Below are positions 30,955 to 39,335 of a stretch of DNA of 40,371 bases, piece by piece (the first letter of the stretch is position 1; the number at the start of each line of letters is the position of its first letter). Origin of the DNA: Microcaldota archaeon (GTDB lineage: Archaea; Micrarchaeota; Micrarchaeia; Micrarchaeales; CABMGC01); the NCBI GenBank assembly GCA_021789155.1, contig JAJYJW010000007.1:1-40371 (forward strand), written 5' to 3'. A program made the position numbers and the translations under genes. A model generated the notes under the pieces. The model made no database searches and was not told the DNA's origin. It saw only the letters and a list, made by a program, of their open reading frames with translations.

Positions 30955-33797
30955 TACTAAGCCACTTAGTGGATGGCTTGGCTCTGGTAGCGAAGAAAGT
31001 CGTGGCAAGCTGCGATAAGCTTCGGGTAGGCGCATGTCAGCCTTTGAACCGAAGATTACTGAATCGTATACCATGTATAATGGTGTAAGCAAACGCGGGG
31101 AACTGAAGTATCTTAGTACCCGCAGGAGAAGAAAGCAACAGCGATACCTTTAGTAACGCGAGTGAACGAGGTAGAGGACAATCTGAATCCTACTTTGCAA
31201 AAAGCAAGGAGATGTGGTGCAACTTTTAGACTTGTATCATCAGCAGAACGCTCTGAAAAGAGTGGCCATAGAGAGTGACAGCCTCGTATGCGAATTGATG
31301 TGAGTTTTGTTGTGAAGAGTAGTCCGGCTTTATTATGCCGGATGAATATGGGGGCATTAAACTCCAATCCTAAATATTGACCAGAGACCGATAGCGAACA
31401 AGTAGTGCGAACGAAAGCTGAAAAGAACCCACACGCGTGGGAGTGAAATAGATCTGAAACTAAGTGGTTACAAGAAGATGTGGCATGAAAGGGATGACGC
31501 ATGCAGAAGCGAAGAGCCGAAAGGCAACAGCGATGCATGTTACCAGTGTTACATCCTTCTTCTTGAAGCAAGAGCCAGGGAGTGTATTTGAGTGGCAAGT
31601 TTATAGCGCAGCGAAAGCGAGTGCACGCAAGCAATGAGGTGCAGGGTGCGAAAGCGCCTAAGCCACTAATCTACGACCCGAAGCCATTGTGATCTACGCG
31701 CGGCCAGGGCGAAGTCGAATTGACGTTCGATGGAGGCCCGATACCTGTCATGGCATGTCCTGTTGGGTGAGCTGCGGGTAGGGGCGATAGACCTATCGAA
31801 CATGGCAATAGCGGGTCCCTTCTGAAGTATCTTCAGGATAGCTCCGGGTTAGTTTGCACATAAGGTAGAGCAACCGATTAGGAAGCGCGGAGCCGAAAGG
31901 CTCTACTTTCTCGTCAAACTCCGAATATATGTGCTGCGTAGACCCCGGGAGTCGGGCGCGTTGGGTAAGCTAGCGCGACGAGACCGTAAAGACGGTGACT
32001 GAGGTTAAGGTCCCTAAATCGTAATTAAGTGTAACAAAGTATGGCAATTTCGTAGACAGTCGGGAGGTAGGCTCAGAAGCAGCCACCCTTTAAAAAACGA
32101 GTAATAGCGTACCGATTAAGATTTTGCTGTGCGAAAATGGACGGGGCTAAATTATGTACCGAGACCCCAGAGTCGAAAGACTGGTAAGAAGGCGTGCTGC
32201 ATGACAAGAAGTGAGTTCGAAAGAACTCGTGGATCGTGCAGTTGAGAAAATCCTGGTGTTAGTAATATCATATAATTGTGAGAATCAATTACACCGGAAG
32301 CACAAGGTTTTCCTCGCAATGATCGTCAGCGGGGAGTTAGGCGGTCCTAAGTGCGGAGCCAATCACTACCGCGCAAAAGGGTAGCCAGTTAATATTCTGG
32401 CCCTTGATACGTAGGCGTGGCAACACAAGGTTGATTTCTGACGCCTGGGGATAGGCTTGTAACAACGTGCAAATGGCTGCAGAGTCTTATTATGAGGAGA
32501 AGCAGCTAAATGAACTTATAGCCAAATTCCTGGGCCCGTGAAAAGGGAATCAGCAACGATCGTATCAATCCGTACCGAGAACTAGCACAAGTGCTGCTGG
32601 CTGAAAAGGCCAAGGTGTGGCGGAAGAACCAAGGTTAGGGAAATCGGCCAATTAGTGGTGTAAGTTTTCAAGAAACCATGTCTGCGCTTAGTAAGTGCAG
32701 ATAGCATTAACTAGGGGGGAGCGACTGTTTATCAAAAACACAACTCACCGCACAGCCGTAAGGCTTAGTACAGTGGGTGACGCCTGCTCACCGCTAGTAC
32801 GCGAAACCCCGTTTCAACGGGACTAAGCGCTAGCAAAGAGCGGGAGTAACTCTGACTCTCTTTAGGTAGCGTAATACCTCGTCACTTAATAGGTGACTTG
32901 CATGAAGGGCGTAACGACTCCCCTACTGTCCCAATCTTGGATCCGGTGAACTCACTGCATGGTGAATATGCCATGTTCTTTCAGTGGGAAATGAAGTCTC
33001 CATGAAGCTTTACTATAGCCTGTTGTTGTTGTGCAGCGGACGCTGCATAGCGTAATTGGGAGCGTCGAAACCATGGCTTCGGTCATGGTGGAGCGAAAGT
33101 GTAACACCAATCTACGTTTGCTGCACAGCTAACCTCGAAAGGGGAACAGCTGCAGGTGGATAGTTAGACTGGGCGGTTGCTTTCGATAAGGAAACGAAAG
33201 TGACCAATGCTCTGCTTAAGCTGGTTGGAAACCAGCTGTTAAGCATAAAGGCAAATGCAGGGCTGACTGTATCCTTAAAAGCGTGGGATGCAGACTAGAA
33301 ATAGGGGCTTAACGAACCCTGGAAACCCTTTTAATGGGGTTCCATGCTGTCAGATAAGTTACTCTGGAGGTAACCGGTTCGTGGCTGGTGAGCGTTCAAA
33401 GCGACCCAGCCGTTTGATACATCGATATGGGCTTAGGTCATCCTGGTGGTGCAGGAGCTGCCAAGGGCTGGACTGCTCGTCCATTAAAGACCTACATGAG
33501 CTGAGTTCAGTACGTCGCGAGACAGTACGGTAATATCTACTGGAAGTGTTAATGTCAGAGGATAAGAAATCTCTAGTACGAGAGGAACAGGATTTCGGCG
33601 CCTCTAGCTTATCGGTTGTCCATTTGGGCATAGCCGAGTAGCCACGCGCCAAGCGGATAAGTCCTGAATGCATCTAAGGACGAAGCCGCACCCGAAACGA
33701 GACATTTAGGGAGGTTATAGTACATGACCTTGATAGGGTAGGCGTGTAAGCAGGGAGCTTCGGCGACCTGTGAGCGCACTGCTACTAACTCCTAATT
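30955..33797 (+). rRNA. 23S ribosomal RNA, divergent
   Basis: About 2.84 kb, complete. Recognisable parts: 5' domain I (CTAAGCCACTTAGTGGATGG), the L11-binding region near 32060-32120 (GCTCAGAAGCAGCCA), helix 69 (32841-32860), peptidyl transferase loop (33361-33440 and 33500-33540) and the sarcin-ricin loop AGTACGAGAGGAAC (33575-33588). No large intron is evident from length. No 16S, 5S or tRNA gene adjoins it, so the rRNA genes are unlinked in this genome. Several near-universal core positions differ from consensus (see findings). The ends are approximate, placed by the processing stem. Confidence 0.95.
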
Positions 33798-33817
33798 TAT
33801 ACAAGCTTTATACTTCT
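33798..33817 (+). other. 23S processing stem, 3' strand
   Basis: TATACAAGCTTTATACTTCT is complementary to 30933-30953. A T-rich stretch (CTCTTTTTGTTTTTTC, about 33821-33836) follows and is the likely terminator of the rRNA transcript. Confidence 0.75.
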
Positions 33818-33888
33818 TCACTCTTTTTGTTTTTTCAAATACTTAGCGTAAGCCAACATAGGAAACCGCGAAGAAAGAATGAATATAA

Positions 33889-34596
33889 ATGGCTTCGGGC
33901 AAAACGTTTGTTACTGATAATATGCCAGACTCGAAGTTCCTATGCTTGAACATATTCAAGGACGATGATTATACTATAACGTTAGTGCGGGAAGTTCTGA
34001 AGGAAATGGAAAGAAGGGATGACATGGAACTTGCACCCGATGATCCGATTTCAAACGACAACAGCATGTTTTCGCTCAACAGAATAGGAATAAGCAAGGA
34101 ATATTCGACGGCATTGAACGAAAGCTGCTTCTCCCTTTTCAGAAAAGACGGAAAAGGCTCGGGATTCGTGCTTGCTGACGACGCTCTTAGATTCGGGATA
34201 ACCATTGGTTTCATGTGCAGCCGCATGGGAGAAGCGATATGCATAAGCGGCGACAGGTATTGCAAACCTGTTGAATTCGCGGTAAACCACGAAAAAGGGC
34301 ACGTGCTGTTCTCCACTAATCCAAAACAAAGCGAGATGTTATCGCAGATTTACGCGCTTTTGCAGACTAGATATCCTATTTACGACTATGCGAGCATGAT
34401 AGCAGCATACTGCCTCGCGGAACTTAATGAAGAGAGAAACGAGCACGTTAAAAATGGCGCTACAAAGGAAAGCGTATTAGAAAAAGCAATGGCCTTGCAC
34501 AATGCGAATGCTTATCTTACCGAAGAAAGCATGGGTTATTTGCGCAAAGCATACGGTTACATAGTAGACTCTGAACTTTTCTGGACTTACCTGTAA
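33889..34596 (+). CDS. HEXXH-containing protein of unknown family
   Basis: 235 aa. Residues 134-138 read HEKGH inside EFAVNHEKGHVLFST, the zinc-binding HEXXH pattern of metallopeptidases. A third ligand may lie in the following helices (for example AYCLAELNEERNEH), but none is certain. There is no signal peptide or membrane helix, so it is cytoplasmic. The N-terminal 100 residues are acidic and not recognisable. It abuts the convergent UPF0147 gene, with no bases between the two stops. It could be a small-genome metalloprotease, or the motif may be chance. Confidence 0.65.
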   Translation: MASGKTFVTDNMPDSKFLCLNIFKDDDYTITLVREVLKEMERRDDMELAPDDPISNDNSMFSLNRIGISKEYSTALNESCFSLFRKDGKGSGFVLADDALRFGITIGFMCSRMGEAICISGDRYCKPVEFAVNHEKGHVLFSTNPKQSEMLSQIYALLQTRYPIYDYASMIAAYCLAELNEERNEHVKNGATKESVLEKAMALHNANAYLTEESMGYLRKAYGYIVDSELFWTYL

Positions 34597-34872
34597 TCAT
34601 TCCTTGATTGACTCGAGCAAGCTGAGCACATTCCATATTACGGTCCTTGCGTAAGGCGGTAAGTTGATGTCATTGCTCACTTCGTCTATCTTGTAAGTGG
34701 CGCTTGAAGCTCTTACGGCGTATCCTTCTTCGCCGTCAAGCAACTTTTTCGCTGAATCGAGTGCGCTTTTCACGTTCCTTGGAACGCTATTATCGCCTAA
34801 AAGCATGTCCAATTGCTGTTTTATCTGGACTATCGTTGCTTCGAACTTCGGATTTGAATTTGGCTTAGCCAT
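34597..34872 (-). CDS. UPF0147 family protein
   Basis: 91 aa. The pattern QLDMLLGDNSVPRNVKSALDSAKKLLDGEEGYAVRASSATYKIDEVSNDINLPPYARTVIWNVLSLLE matches the small all-helical archaeal UPF0147 family, which is widespread but without a proven role. AGGTGTTGTC precedes the ATG. It starts only 13 bases after the tRNA-Arg 3' end and shares its promoter, so it is very likely on the same primary transcript. Confidence 0.88.
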   Translation of the reverse strand: MAKPNSNPKFEATIVQIKQQLDMLLGDNSVPRNVKSALDSAKKLLDGEEGYAVRASSATYKIDEVSNDINLPPYARTVIWNVLSLLESIKE

Positions 34873-34885
34873 GACAACACCTATT

Positions 34886-34985
34886 CGGGCTCGGCGGGAT
34901 TTTCATTGATCTATAAAAGACCATTTTGAACCCGCGACCTTTAGCTTAGAAGGCTACCGCTCTATCCAAGCTGAGCTACGAGCCC
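34886..34985 (-). tRNA. tRNA-Arg(UCU) with a T-loop intron
   Basis: On the minus strand: acceptor GGGCTCG (34985-34979) pairs with CGAGCCC (34893-34887); D-arm GCTC...GAGC; anticodon loop CTTCTAA gives UCU for Arg; T-stem GCGGG pairs with CCCGC. Between T-stem strands lie 32 bases instead of seven; removing 25 leaves a normal TTCAAAT loop. The discriminator base is G and CCA is not encoded. There is one G-A mismatch at 27-43. Mature length would be 75 nt. Confidence 0.93.
34900..34924 (-). other. 25-nt tRNA intron between positions 59 and 60
   Basis: The exon-intron junctions form a regular bulge-helix-bulge: outer T-stem, central 4-bp helix TTCA/TGAA, three-base bulges AAA and AAT, and an inner stem TGGTC/GATCA with loop TTTTATA. 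Cutting after the second base of each bulge gives exactly TTCAAA + T. It is a non-canonical site, unlike the common 37/38 intron. Confidence 0.9.
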
Positions 34986-35018
34986 ATACGTTATATTCTG
35001 TATTTAAGGGTTTATTAA

Positions 35019-35029
35019 GCTTTATATCC
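35019..35029 (-). promoter_or_regulatory. TATA box for the tRNA-Arg/UPF0147 transcript
   Basis: On the minus strand GGATATAAAGC lies about 38 bases before the tRNA 5' end, so transcription should start about 13 bases before it; TTAAATA at 35001-35007 is a weaker alternative. Confidence 0.5.
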
Positions 35030-35066
35030 TCGCCAGCAGGACATAATTGAAATTTTGCTTCGTTTT

Positions 35067-35831
35067 TCATATGAAGAACAGGTTTCTTGTATTCGAAGAA
35101 GTTTGCCTTGCTACCTCTTCCACGCTCATTTCCTTGTACTTGGCAACGAGCTCTATTGATTTCAAAACGTCTGAAGGAATAGCCCCGACTACTGGAGAAT
35201 CCGTTTCAACGAGTATTTGCTCTATGGGCATTGCCTTCACGGCCCTTTTCCTCTTACTCGATTCTGTTGGAGGTATTGAGATGAAATAGCCATTGTCCTT
35301 TATCAGATTTGCTTCTATCTCGCTACCCTCATAATGATGGAACATCACGTTCTTTGCGTCTTTTCTACTCAGCAGTTCTATGCATTCAGTTAGTGCAACC
35401 CTTGAATGAACCACCAAAGGGATATGCAATTCATTGGCAAGATCTATTTGCAATGAAAACGCTTCGCGTTGCTTTTCTTTTTCCTTGTCTGAAGGCGCAG
35501 ATTTGTAGTCCAATCCTACTTCTCCTATTCCTACGATCTTGCGATTCATGCGCACAAGTTCAGCCAATTCCGCTATGTATGCGTAATCTTTCAGCACATA
35601 ATCTGGGCTTATACCGACAACCCCGAAAACGCTGTCGTTCGAGAGAAGATTGAGGACTGCAATGTTGTCTTCTGCAGAACCTCCTGCGCTTATCATAGCA
35701 CTCACCCCGTTCGATAACGATTCCGCAACGGTCTTGACGGGATCATCGAAAAGATTGAGATGGCAATGCGCGTCTATCATCTCAAGTTCTATGCCTTTGG
35801 TACGCTCTTGCATGCGCGATGTTTGCATCAT
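35067..35831 (-). CDS. tatD: TatD-family metal-dependent hydrolase (DNase)
   Basis: 254 aa from ATG 35831 (a second ATG follows immediately); a TATA box 25 bases upstream makes the transcript leaderless, and the upstream start at 35864 would lie in the promoter. Metal ligands of the TIM barrel are present: DAHCHL, GEVGLDYK, VVHSR, FHHYEG and ETDSPV. TatD enzymes are 3'-5' exonucleases or related hydrolases in DNA repair and RNA turnover; some archaeal members may have other substrates. Confidence 0.92.
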   Translation of the reverse strand: MMQTSRMQERTKGIELEMIDAHCHLNLFDDPVKTVAESLSNGVSAMISAGGSAEDNIAVLNLLSNDSVFGVVGISPDYVLKDYAYIAELAELVRMNRKIVGIGEVGLDYKSAPSDKEKEKQREAFSLQIDLANELHIPLVVHSRVALTECIELLSRKDAKNVMFHHYEGSEIEANLIKDNGYFISIPPTESSKRKRAVKAMPIEQILVETDSPVVGAIPSDVLKSIELVAKYKEMSVEEVARQTSSNTRNLFFI

Positions 35832-35850
35832 GATAAACACGAAACAATAG

Positions 35851-35878
35851 TAATATAACCCCATAATATTAAATATAA
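35851..35878. promoter_or_regulatory. Divergent promoters, tatD / DUF929 gene
   Basis: GGTTATATTA (minus, 35851-35860) serves tatD about 25 bases away. ATAATATTAAATATAA (plus, 35863-35878) serves the DUF929 gene at 35889. The two elements are only a few bases apart. Confidence 0.5.
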
Positions 35879-35888
35879 TCTGAGTTTT

Positions 35889-36953
35889 ATGCCATCGAAT
35901 AAAAAATCTAGCGTAGAGAAAACAATCAAAACGCTCAAGCTAGTATCTTTTGCAGCACTCCTTATAGGAATTGCAGCAATAGTCGTGGGAATTTACGCGT
36001 ATCTCGGTGCCCAGAATGCGATAAGCATAGCAAGCACTGCAGCAAAATCAACCAACACCACAGTAAAGCTAATCGCGCTGAACGTTACGAGCAGCCTGAT
36101 AACGCCTAATGACACTTATCCTGGATATCCAGTGATAACGCAGAACCAATCCTTCGGGAGCAGGCTTACGAACATCAATGCGCCTTTGAATAGCTCAGAA
36201 TTGAGCATAATAAACAACGCTCCTGATTCTTACTTCACACATGCTGGAGAGCTGTTGCTCAGCGGGTCATTTCAGGGCGTGGGCCTAAACAGACCTGACA
36301 ATTCTAGCACGTTGATGGTAAACGGCAAACCAACGGTAATATATCTAGGGGCAATCTCATGCGTGTATTGCGCAGAGAACAGATGGGCAATGGCACTTGC
36401 ACTTAGCAGATTCGGAAACTTCAGCGCGTTATACAAGGGATACAGCGCGTTGAAGGACGCAGACCTTCCGACGTTGTTCTGGCGCCCTGTAGCGTACAAT
36501 GCAACTGCAGAGATGAACCTAGGCAGCTTCTATTCAAGCAAATACCTGAATTTCTTGCCTTTGGAATTCGCATCTAACATATATTCAGGGTTTAACTTTG
36601 CACCTCTATCGCAAGTACAAAGCATGGTGGCAAGCAACAACAACGCAGCATACGATGCTGCAGTCAACGTCATAGTCGCGAACAACAATTTCGCCGGAAC
36701 GCCATACACTATTTGGGGCAGGTATAGCGTAGGGGGCGCTGATGCCAGCATATTCTCCAATGGCACCACCACGATAATGAACATGACGCATGAGCAAATA
36801 CTACACCAGATAGCTTATCCGACCAATACTTTCGGATATGCCGAATACGGTGCTGCGGACATATACATTGCATTGCTGTGCAAGTCGATAAACAACACTG
36901 CTCCAGCATGCGGAATGAACACAATAACCGCGATAGCAAGCAGGTTGACCTGA
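35889..36953 (+). CDS. DUF929 protein, membrane-anchored thioredoxin-like
   Basis: 354 aa. One N-terminal membrane helix (residues 17-40) after a basic lead places the rest outside the cell, where many N-x-S/T sequons occur. The core has [29 protein letters not shown] with a CxxC at Cys158/Cys161, the DUF929 pattern known from Sulfolobales and other archaea. A second pair (Cys in LLCKS and PACGM) is near the C-terminus. A likely role is disulfide formation or exchange outside the membrane. The four-helix GCGCS protein and three pilin genes follow. Confidence 0.82.
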   Translation: MPSNKKSSVEKTIKTLKLVSFAALLIGIAAIVVGIYAYLGAQNAISIASTAAKSTNTTVKLIALNVTSSLITPNDTYPGYPVITQNQSFGSRLTNINAPLNSSELSIINNAPDSYFTHAGELLLSGSFQGVGLNRPDNSSTLMVNGKPTVIYLGAISCVYCAENRWAMALALSRFGNFSALYKGYSALKDADLPTLFWRPVAYNATAEMNLGSFYSSKYLNFLPLEFASNIYSGFNFAPLSQVQSMVASNNNAAYDAAVNVIVANNNFAGTPYTIWGRYSVGGADASIFSNGTTTIMNMTHEQILHQIAYPTNTFGYAEYGAADIYIALLCKSINNTAPACGMNTITAIASRLT

Positions 36954-36986
36954 AACGCGCATTATCTGCGCGTTCCAGCAGGGAAC
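36954..36986 (+). terminator. Overlapping hairpins after the DUF929 gene
   Basis: AACGCGCA-ttatc-TGCGCGTT (36954-36974) has an 8-bp perfect stem starting one base after the stop codon, and GTTCC-agcag-GGAAC (36972-36986) shares its last three bases, so the two stems are mutually exclusive at that edge. No T-run follows. A TATA-like ACATAAATAGG comes next, before the gene at 37029. Confidence 0.4.
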
Positions 36987-37028
36987 AACACATAAATAGG
37001 AAAAAAGCCTCATGTTTTAGCGATTTAG

Positions 37029-37544
37029 ATGCAAGAACTCATCAAAGACTTGCGTGCGTTTTATTCTTCAAGAACTGCGGTGTACTTGAACGTAGCATTC
37101 GCTGCGATCTACTATTTGCTGATTGAATACATAATCGCATCATCAAACTATGGCAATTCATTTTTCGTCACTATTCCGCAATATCTGATTTATGCGTTGG
37201 TTCTTAGCGCATCTGCGCTGATGGCACTTAGCATATACGTAACGTACAGCTTGCATTCCTTAGGAAAGGGCACAAACGGAATATTCGGAATGGCCGCAGC
37301 CGTTGTTGGGGGAGCGATAGCTGGATGCGGTTGCTCCGCGCCTCTGATCGCTGCACCGCTCTACGCATTGTCATTGAACGCATTGGAAGTCAGTTCTGTG
37401 ATATCGTGGGTTGCTGATTATCAAGTGTATCTGATACTTGCAGCGATACTCATCAACATCGTACTTTTTGCGATGAATCTTCCAAACGTAAGAAAGTGCA
37501 TACCTAAGGCAAGCAAAAAAACTAGACACAATACTAGAAACTAA
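37029..37544 (+). CDS. Four-helix membrane protein with GCGCS motif
   Basis: 171 aa. Hydrophobic helices lie near residues 18-38, 48-72, 86-112 and 124-146; the third contains AIAGCGCSAPLIAAPLY with Cys100 and Cys102 inside or at the edge of the membrane. The C-terminus is basic (KASKKTRHNTRN). A membrane Cys-x-Cys next to a DUF929 gene suggests passage of reducing equivalents across the membrane, in the manner of DsbB, DsbD or VKOR, but no quinone-site motif is evident and the family is not recognised. Its stop overlaps the stop of pilin copy C by three bases. Confidence 0.6.
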   Translation: MQELIKDLRAFYSSRTAVYLNVAFAAIYYLLIEYIIASSNYGNSFFVTIPQYLIYALVLSASALMALSIYVTYSLHSLGKGTNGIFGMAAAVVGGAIAGCGCSAPLIAAPLYALSLNALEVSSVISWVADYQVYLILAAILINIVLFAMNLPNVRKCIPKASKKTRHNTRN

Positions 37545-38413
37545 GGTATGGTATAACCATTGGTCCATGTACTAGTGAATATCACGTTTGACGGAGTTCC
37601 GGCGTAATTGTTTCCAGAATAGTCGTTCACATCGTTATTCAAAGGCCACCAGCCAACTATGTGGTTGAGCTGTATAGGTGCGCCGCCTATTCCTTCATAA
37701 TACAGATTCTTTATGTCGTTCGCAGACAATGTAGTATTGTAGAACTGGACATTGGATATGAGGTCTACAGCGTATGTGGAATTATGTATTGTGAATACTC
37801 CTGCCAGAGGGCTGAAAGTACCAGTTATAGGTGTCGTTGATTGCAGTACCCCATTAAGGTACAGATTTATCGTCTGTGCGTTTGTATCATATTCTGCTGT
37901 TGCCATATACCACACGTTTGGTTTTCCCTGTGGATAACCTGCAAAGAATTGCCCCCATGCAGTGTTGGTTATTGAGGAGATGCATGCAAACGCGGTGCGC
38001 GGCCAACTATCGCGTAACGTGAATCCTGAATGCGTGTTCATATTCCCCCACACCAAATAATATTGGTTGTAATTCGTGGGACCTGACGATTCCGATATCC
38101 ACATATTGATCGTAACCGGACCAGTTGTAGATGCGAAATTACCTGTAAGCGATGAAGTTGCCCCGTTGAAATACGCCACGTATTGAGGTATCTCGTTAGT
38201 GCATACTCCCTTCTTAACGGCAAGATTAGAGTTGTGCGCGCCATAAGGCCGGTATATAGAGCACGAACCTGTTTGCGCCTTCGGGGTAAAAGTGTATGAA
38301 TTGAGAACTCCCATCTGAAGCAAACCCGCGAGCACCACCACCATGATCAGTATTGCCCACCCGTAGGTCATGAGGTATTCCATGGCAGATTGCGCAAACA
38401 ACTTCCTAAGCAT
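37541..38413 (-). CDS. Pilin-like protein with permuted LamG domain (copy C, most divergent)
   Basis: 290 aa, starting MLRKLFAQSAMEYLMTYG. The helix differs from the other copies (IMVVVLAGLLQMGVLN), and the block after it reads SCSIYRPYG...GVCTNEIPQ, keeping both cysteines at the same spacing. The LamG core (TINMWISES, MATAEYDTNAQTINLYLNG, NVQFYNTTLSANDIKNLYYEG) precedes the C-terminal IVGWWPLNNDVNDYSGNNYAG and ends GYTIP rather than GYSAP. It is last of three genes running E-D-C on the minus strand, 31 bases after D. As for the others, it is probably prepilin-peptidase-processed and extracellular. Confidence 0.8.
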   Translation of the reverse strand: MLRKLFAQSAMEYLMTYGWAILIMVVVLAGLLQMGVLNSYTFTPKAQTGSCSIYRPYGAHNSNLAVKKGVCTNEIPQYVAYFNGATSSLTGNFASTTGPVTINMWISESSGPTNYNQYYLVWGNMNTHSGFTLRDSWPRTAFACISSITNTAWGQFFAGYPQGKPNVWYMATAEYDTNAQTINLYLNGVLQSTTPITGTFSPLAGVFTIHNSTYAVDLISNVQFYNTTLSANDIKNLYYEGIGGAPIQLNHIVGWWPLNNDVNDYSGNNYAGTPSNVIFTSTWTNGYTIP

Positions 38414-38444
38414 GATAACATCTGCACATTATGCATATTTAAGG

Positions 38445-39335
38445 CTAAGGAGCCGAATAGCCTGAAACCCAGGAGCTGGTGAATGTTACTCCAGTAGTAG
38501 CTTGAGCGTTTTTGTTGTTTCCCGAATAATCCTTCGTATCTCCGTTCAAAGGCCACCAGCCGATCAGATTATTGAGTTTTAGCGGGGCGCCGCCTATTCC
38601 TTCCTGATACAACGCCACTACCTCGTTTGCTGTCAACGAGTAGTTGTATATTTGCAGATTGCTTATTTGCCCTCTGAAATAAGGATAGTTCCCGCTTGAA
38701 CCGCCTATCATTAGATTAGATGTAGACGCCGCAAGGTTTCCCGTATGTGCTGTTGAACCCTGAAGCTTGCCGTTTTGGTAAAGATAAATGTTTGAACCAT
38801 CATATACCCCTACCAAGAAATCCCATTGGCCAAGGGTTTCGCATGCTGATGCAGGACACAAGTTACCAGTTCCTATGGCGTTTATCAGGAAGCACCATCT
38901 AGAACATGCTGGAGGACCGAATGTGCCCATATTCAAACTTATGCCTCCGTTCAATTGGTCATTGTTTCCTACTATTGCCGGCCAACCGCCTCCAGCAGTG
39001 TTTCTCCACGAAGGATTAGCCCATACCGAAATAGTAAGTTTGTTCGTTATCGCAAGCGACGTAGATGAAGGTACGGTAGCAGGTCCTGCACCTGAAAAAC
39101 TTGCAGCATACTGCGGCAATTCTCCATTACATATTCCTTGAAGATTGATGAAAGAAGTCGTGAAAGGACCGTTTGGCCTGAAGACGTGGCATGCGCCTGG
39201 AGGCGCCTTTGGCGTGAAAGTAGATGCATTGAAGATCCCCAACTGAAACAATGCGCCGAGTACGACCGCAATGATCAATATCGCCCAGCCATAGGTCATG
39301 AGATATTCCATCGCTGACTGAAGTTTGAATTTCAT
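38445..39335 (-). CDS. Pilin-like protein with permuted LamG domain (copy D)
   Basis: 296 aa from ATG 39335 (family start MKFKLQSAMEYLM). The N-terminal 70 residues are almost the same as copies A, B and E in protein but differ at many synonymous sites. The variable LamG part has extra cysteines (PACSRWC, LCPASAC) and the core pattern LTISVWANPSW, FLVGVYDGSNIYLYQNG and NLQIYNYSLTANEVVALYQEG. It ends LIGWWPLNGD, DYSGNNKN, GYSAP. It follows copy E after seven bases, and the junction is a 55-bp exact copy of the A/B junction. Confidence 0.8.
   Translation of the reverse strand: MKFKLQSAMEYLMTYGWAILIIAVVLGALFQLGIFNASTFTPKAPPGACHVFRPNGPFTTSFINLQGICNGELPQYAASFSGAGPATVPSSTSLAITNKLTISVWANPSWRNTAGGGWPAIVGNNDQLNGGISLNMGTFGPPACSRWCFLINAIGTGNLCPASACETLGQWDFLVGVYDGSNIYLYQNGKLQGSTAHTGNLAASTSNLMIGGSSGNYPYFRGQISNLQIYNYSLTANEVVALYQEGIGGAPLKLNNLIGWWPLNGDTKDYSGNNKNAQATTGVTFTSSWVSGYSAP

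Noticed and set aside
31113-31634. Open reading frame of about 170 codons on the minus strand
   Set aside because: It lies wholly inside the 23S rRNA; its protein is Cys/His-rich and low-quality, and rRNA composition explains it. The same holds for frames at 33288-33533 and 33359-33673.
34886-34985. tRNA-Arg as a pseudogene with an insertion
   Set aside because: The extra 25 bases form an exact bulge-helix-bulge and excision restores a normal T-loop; a random insertion would not do this.
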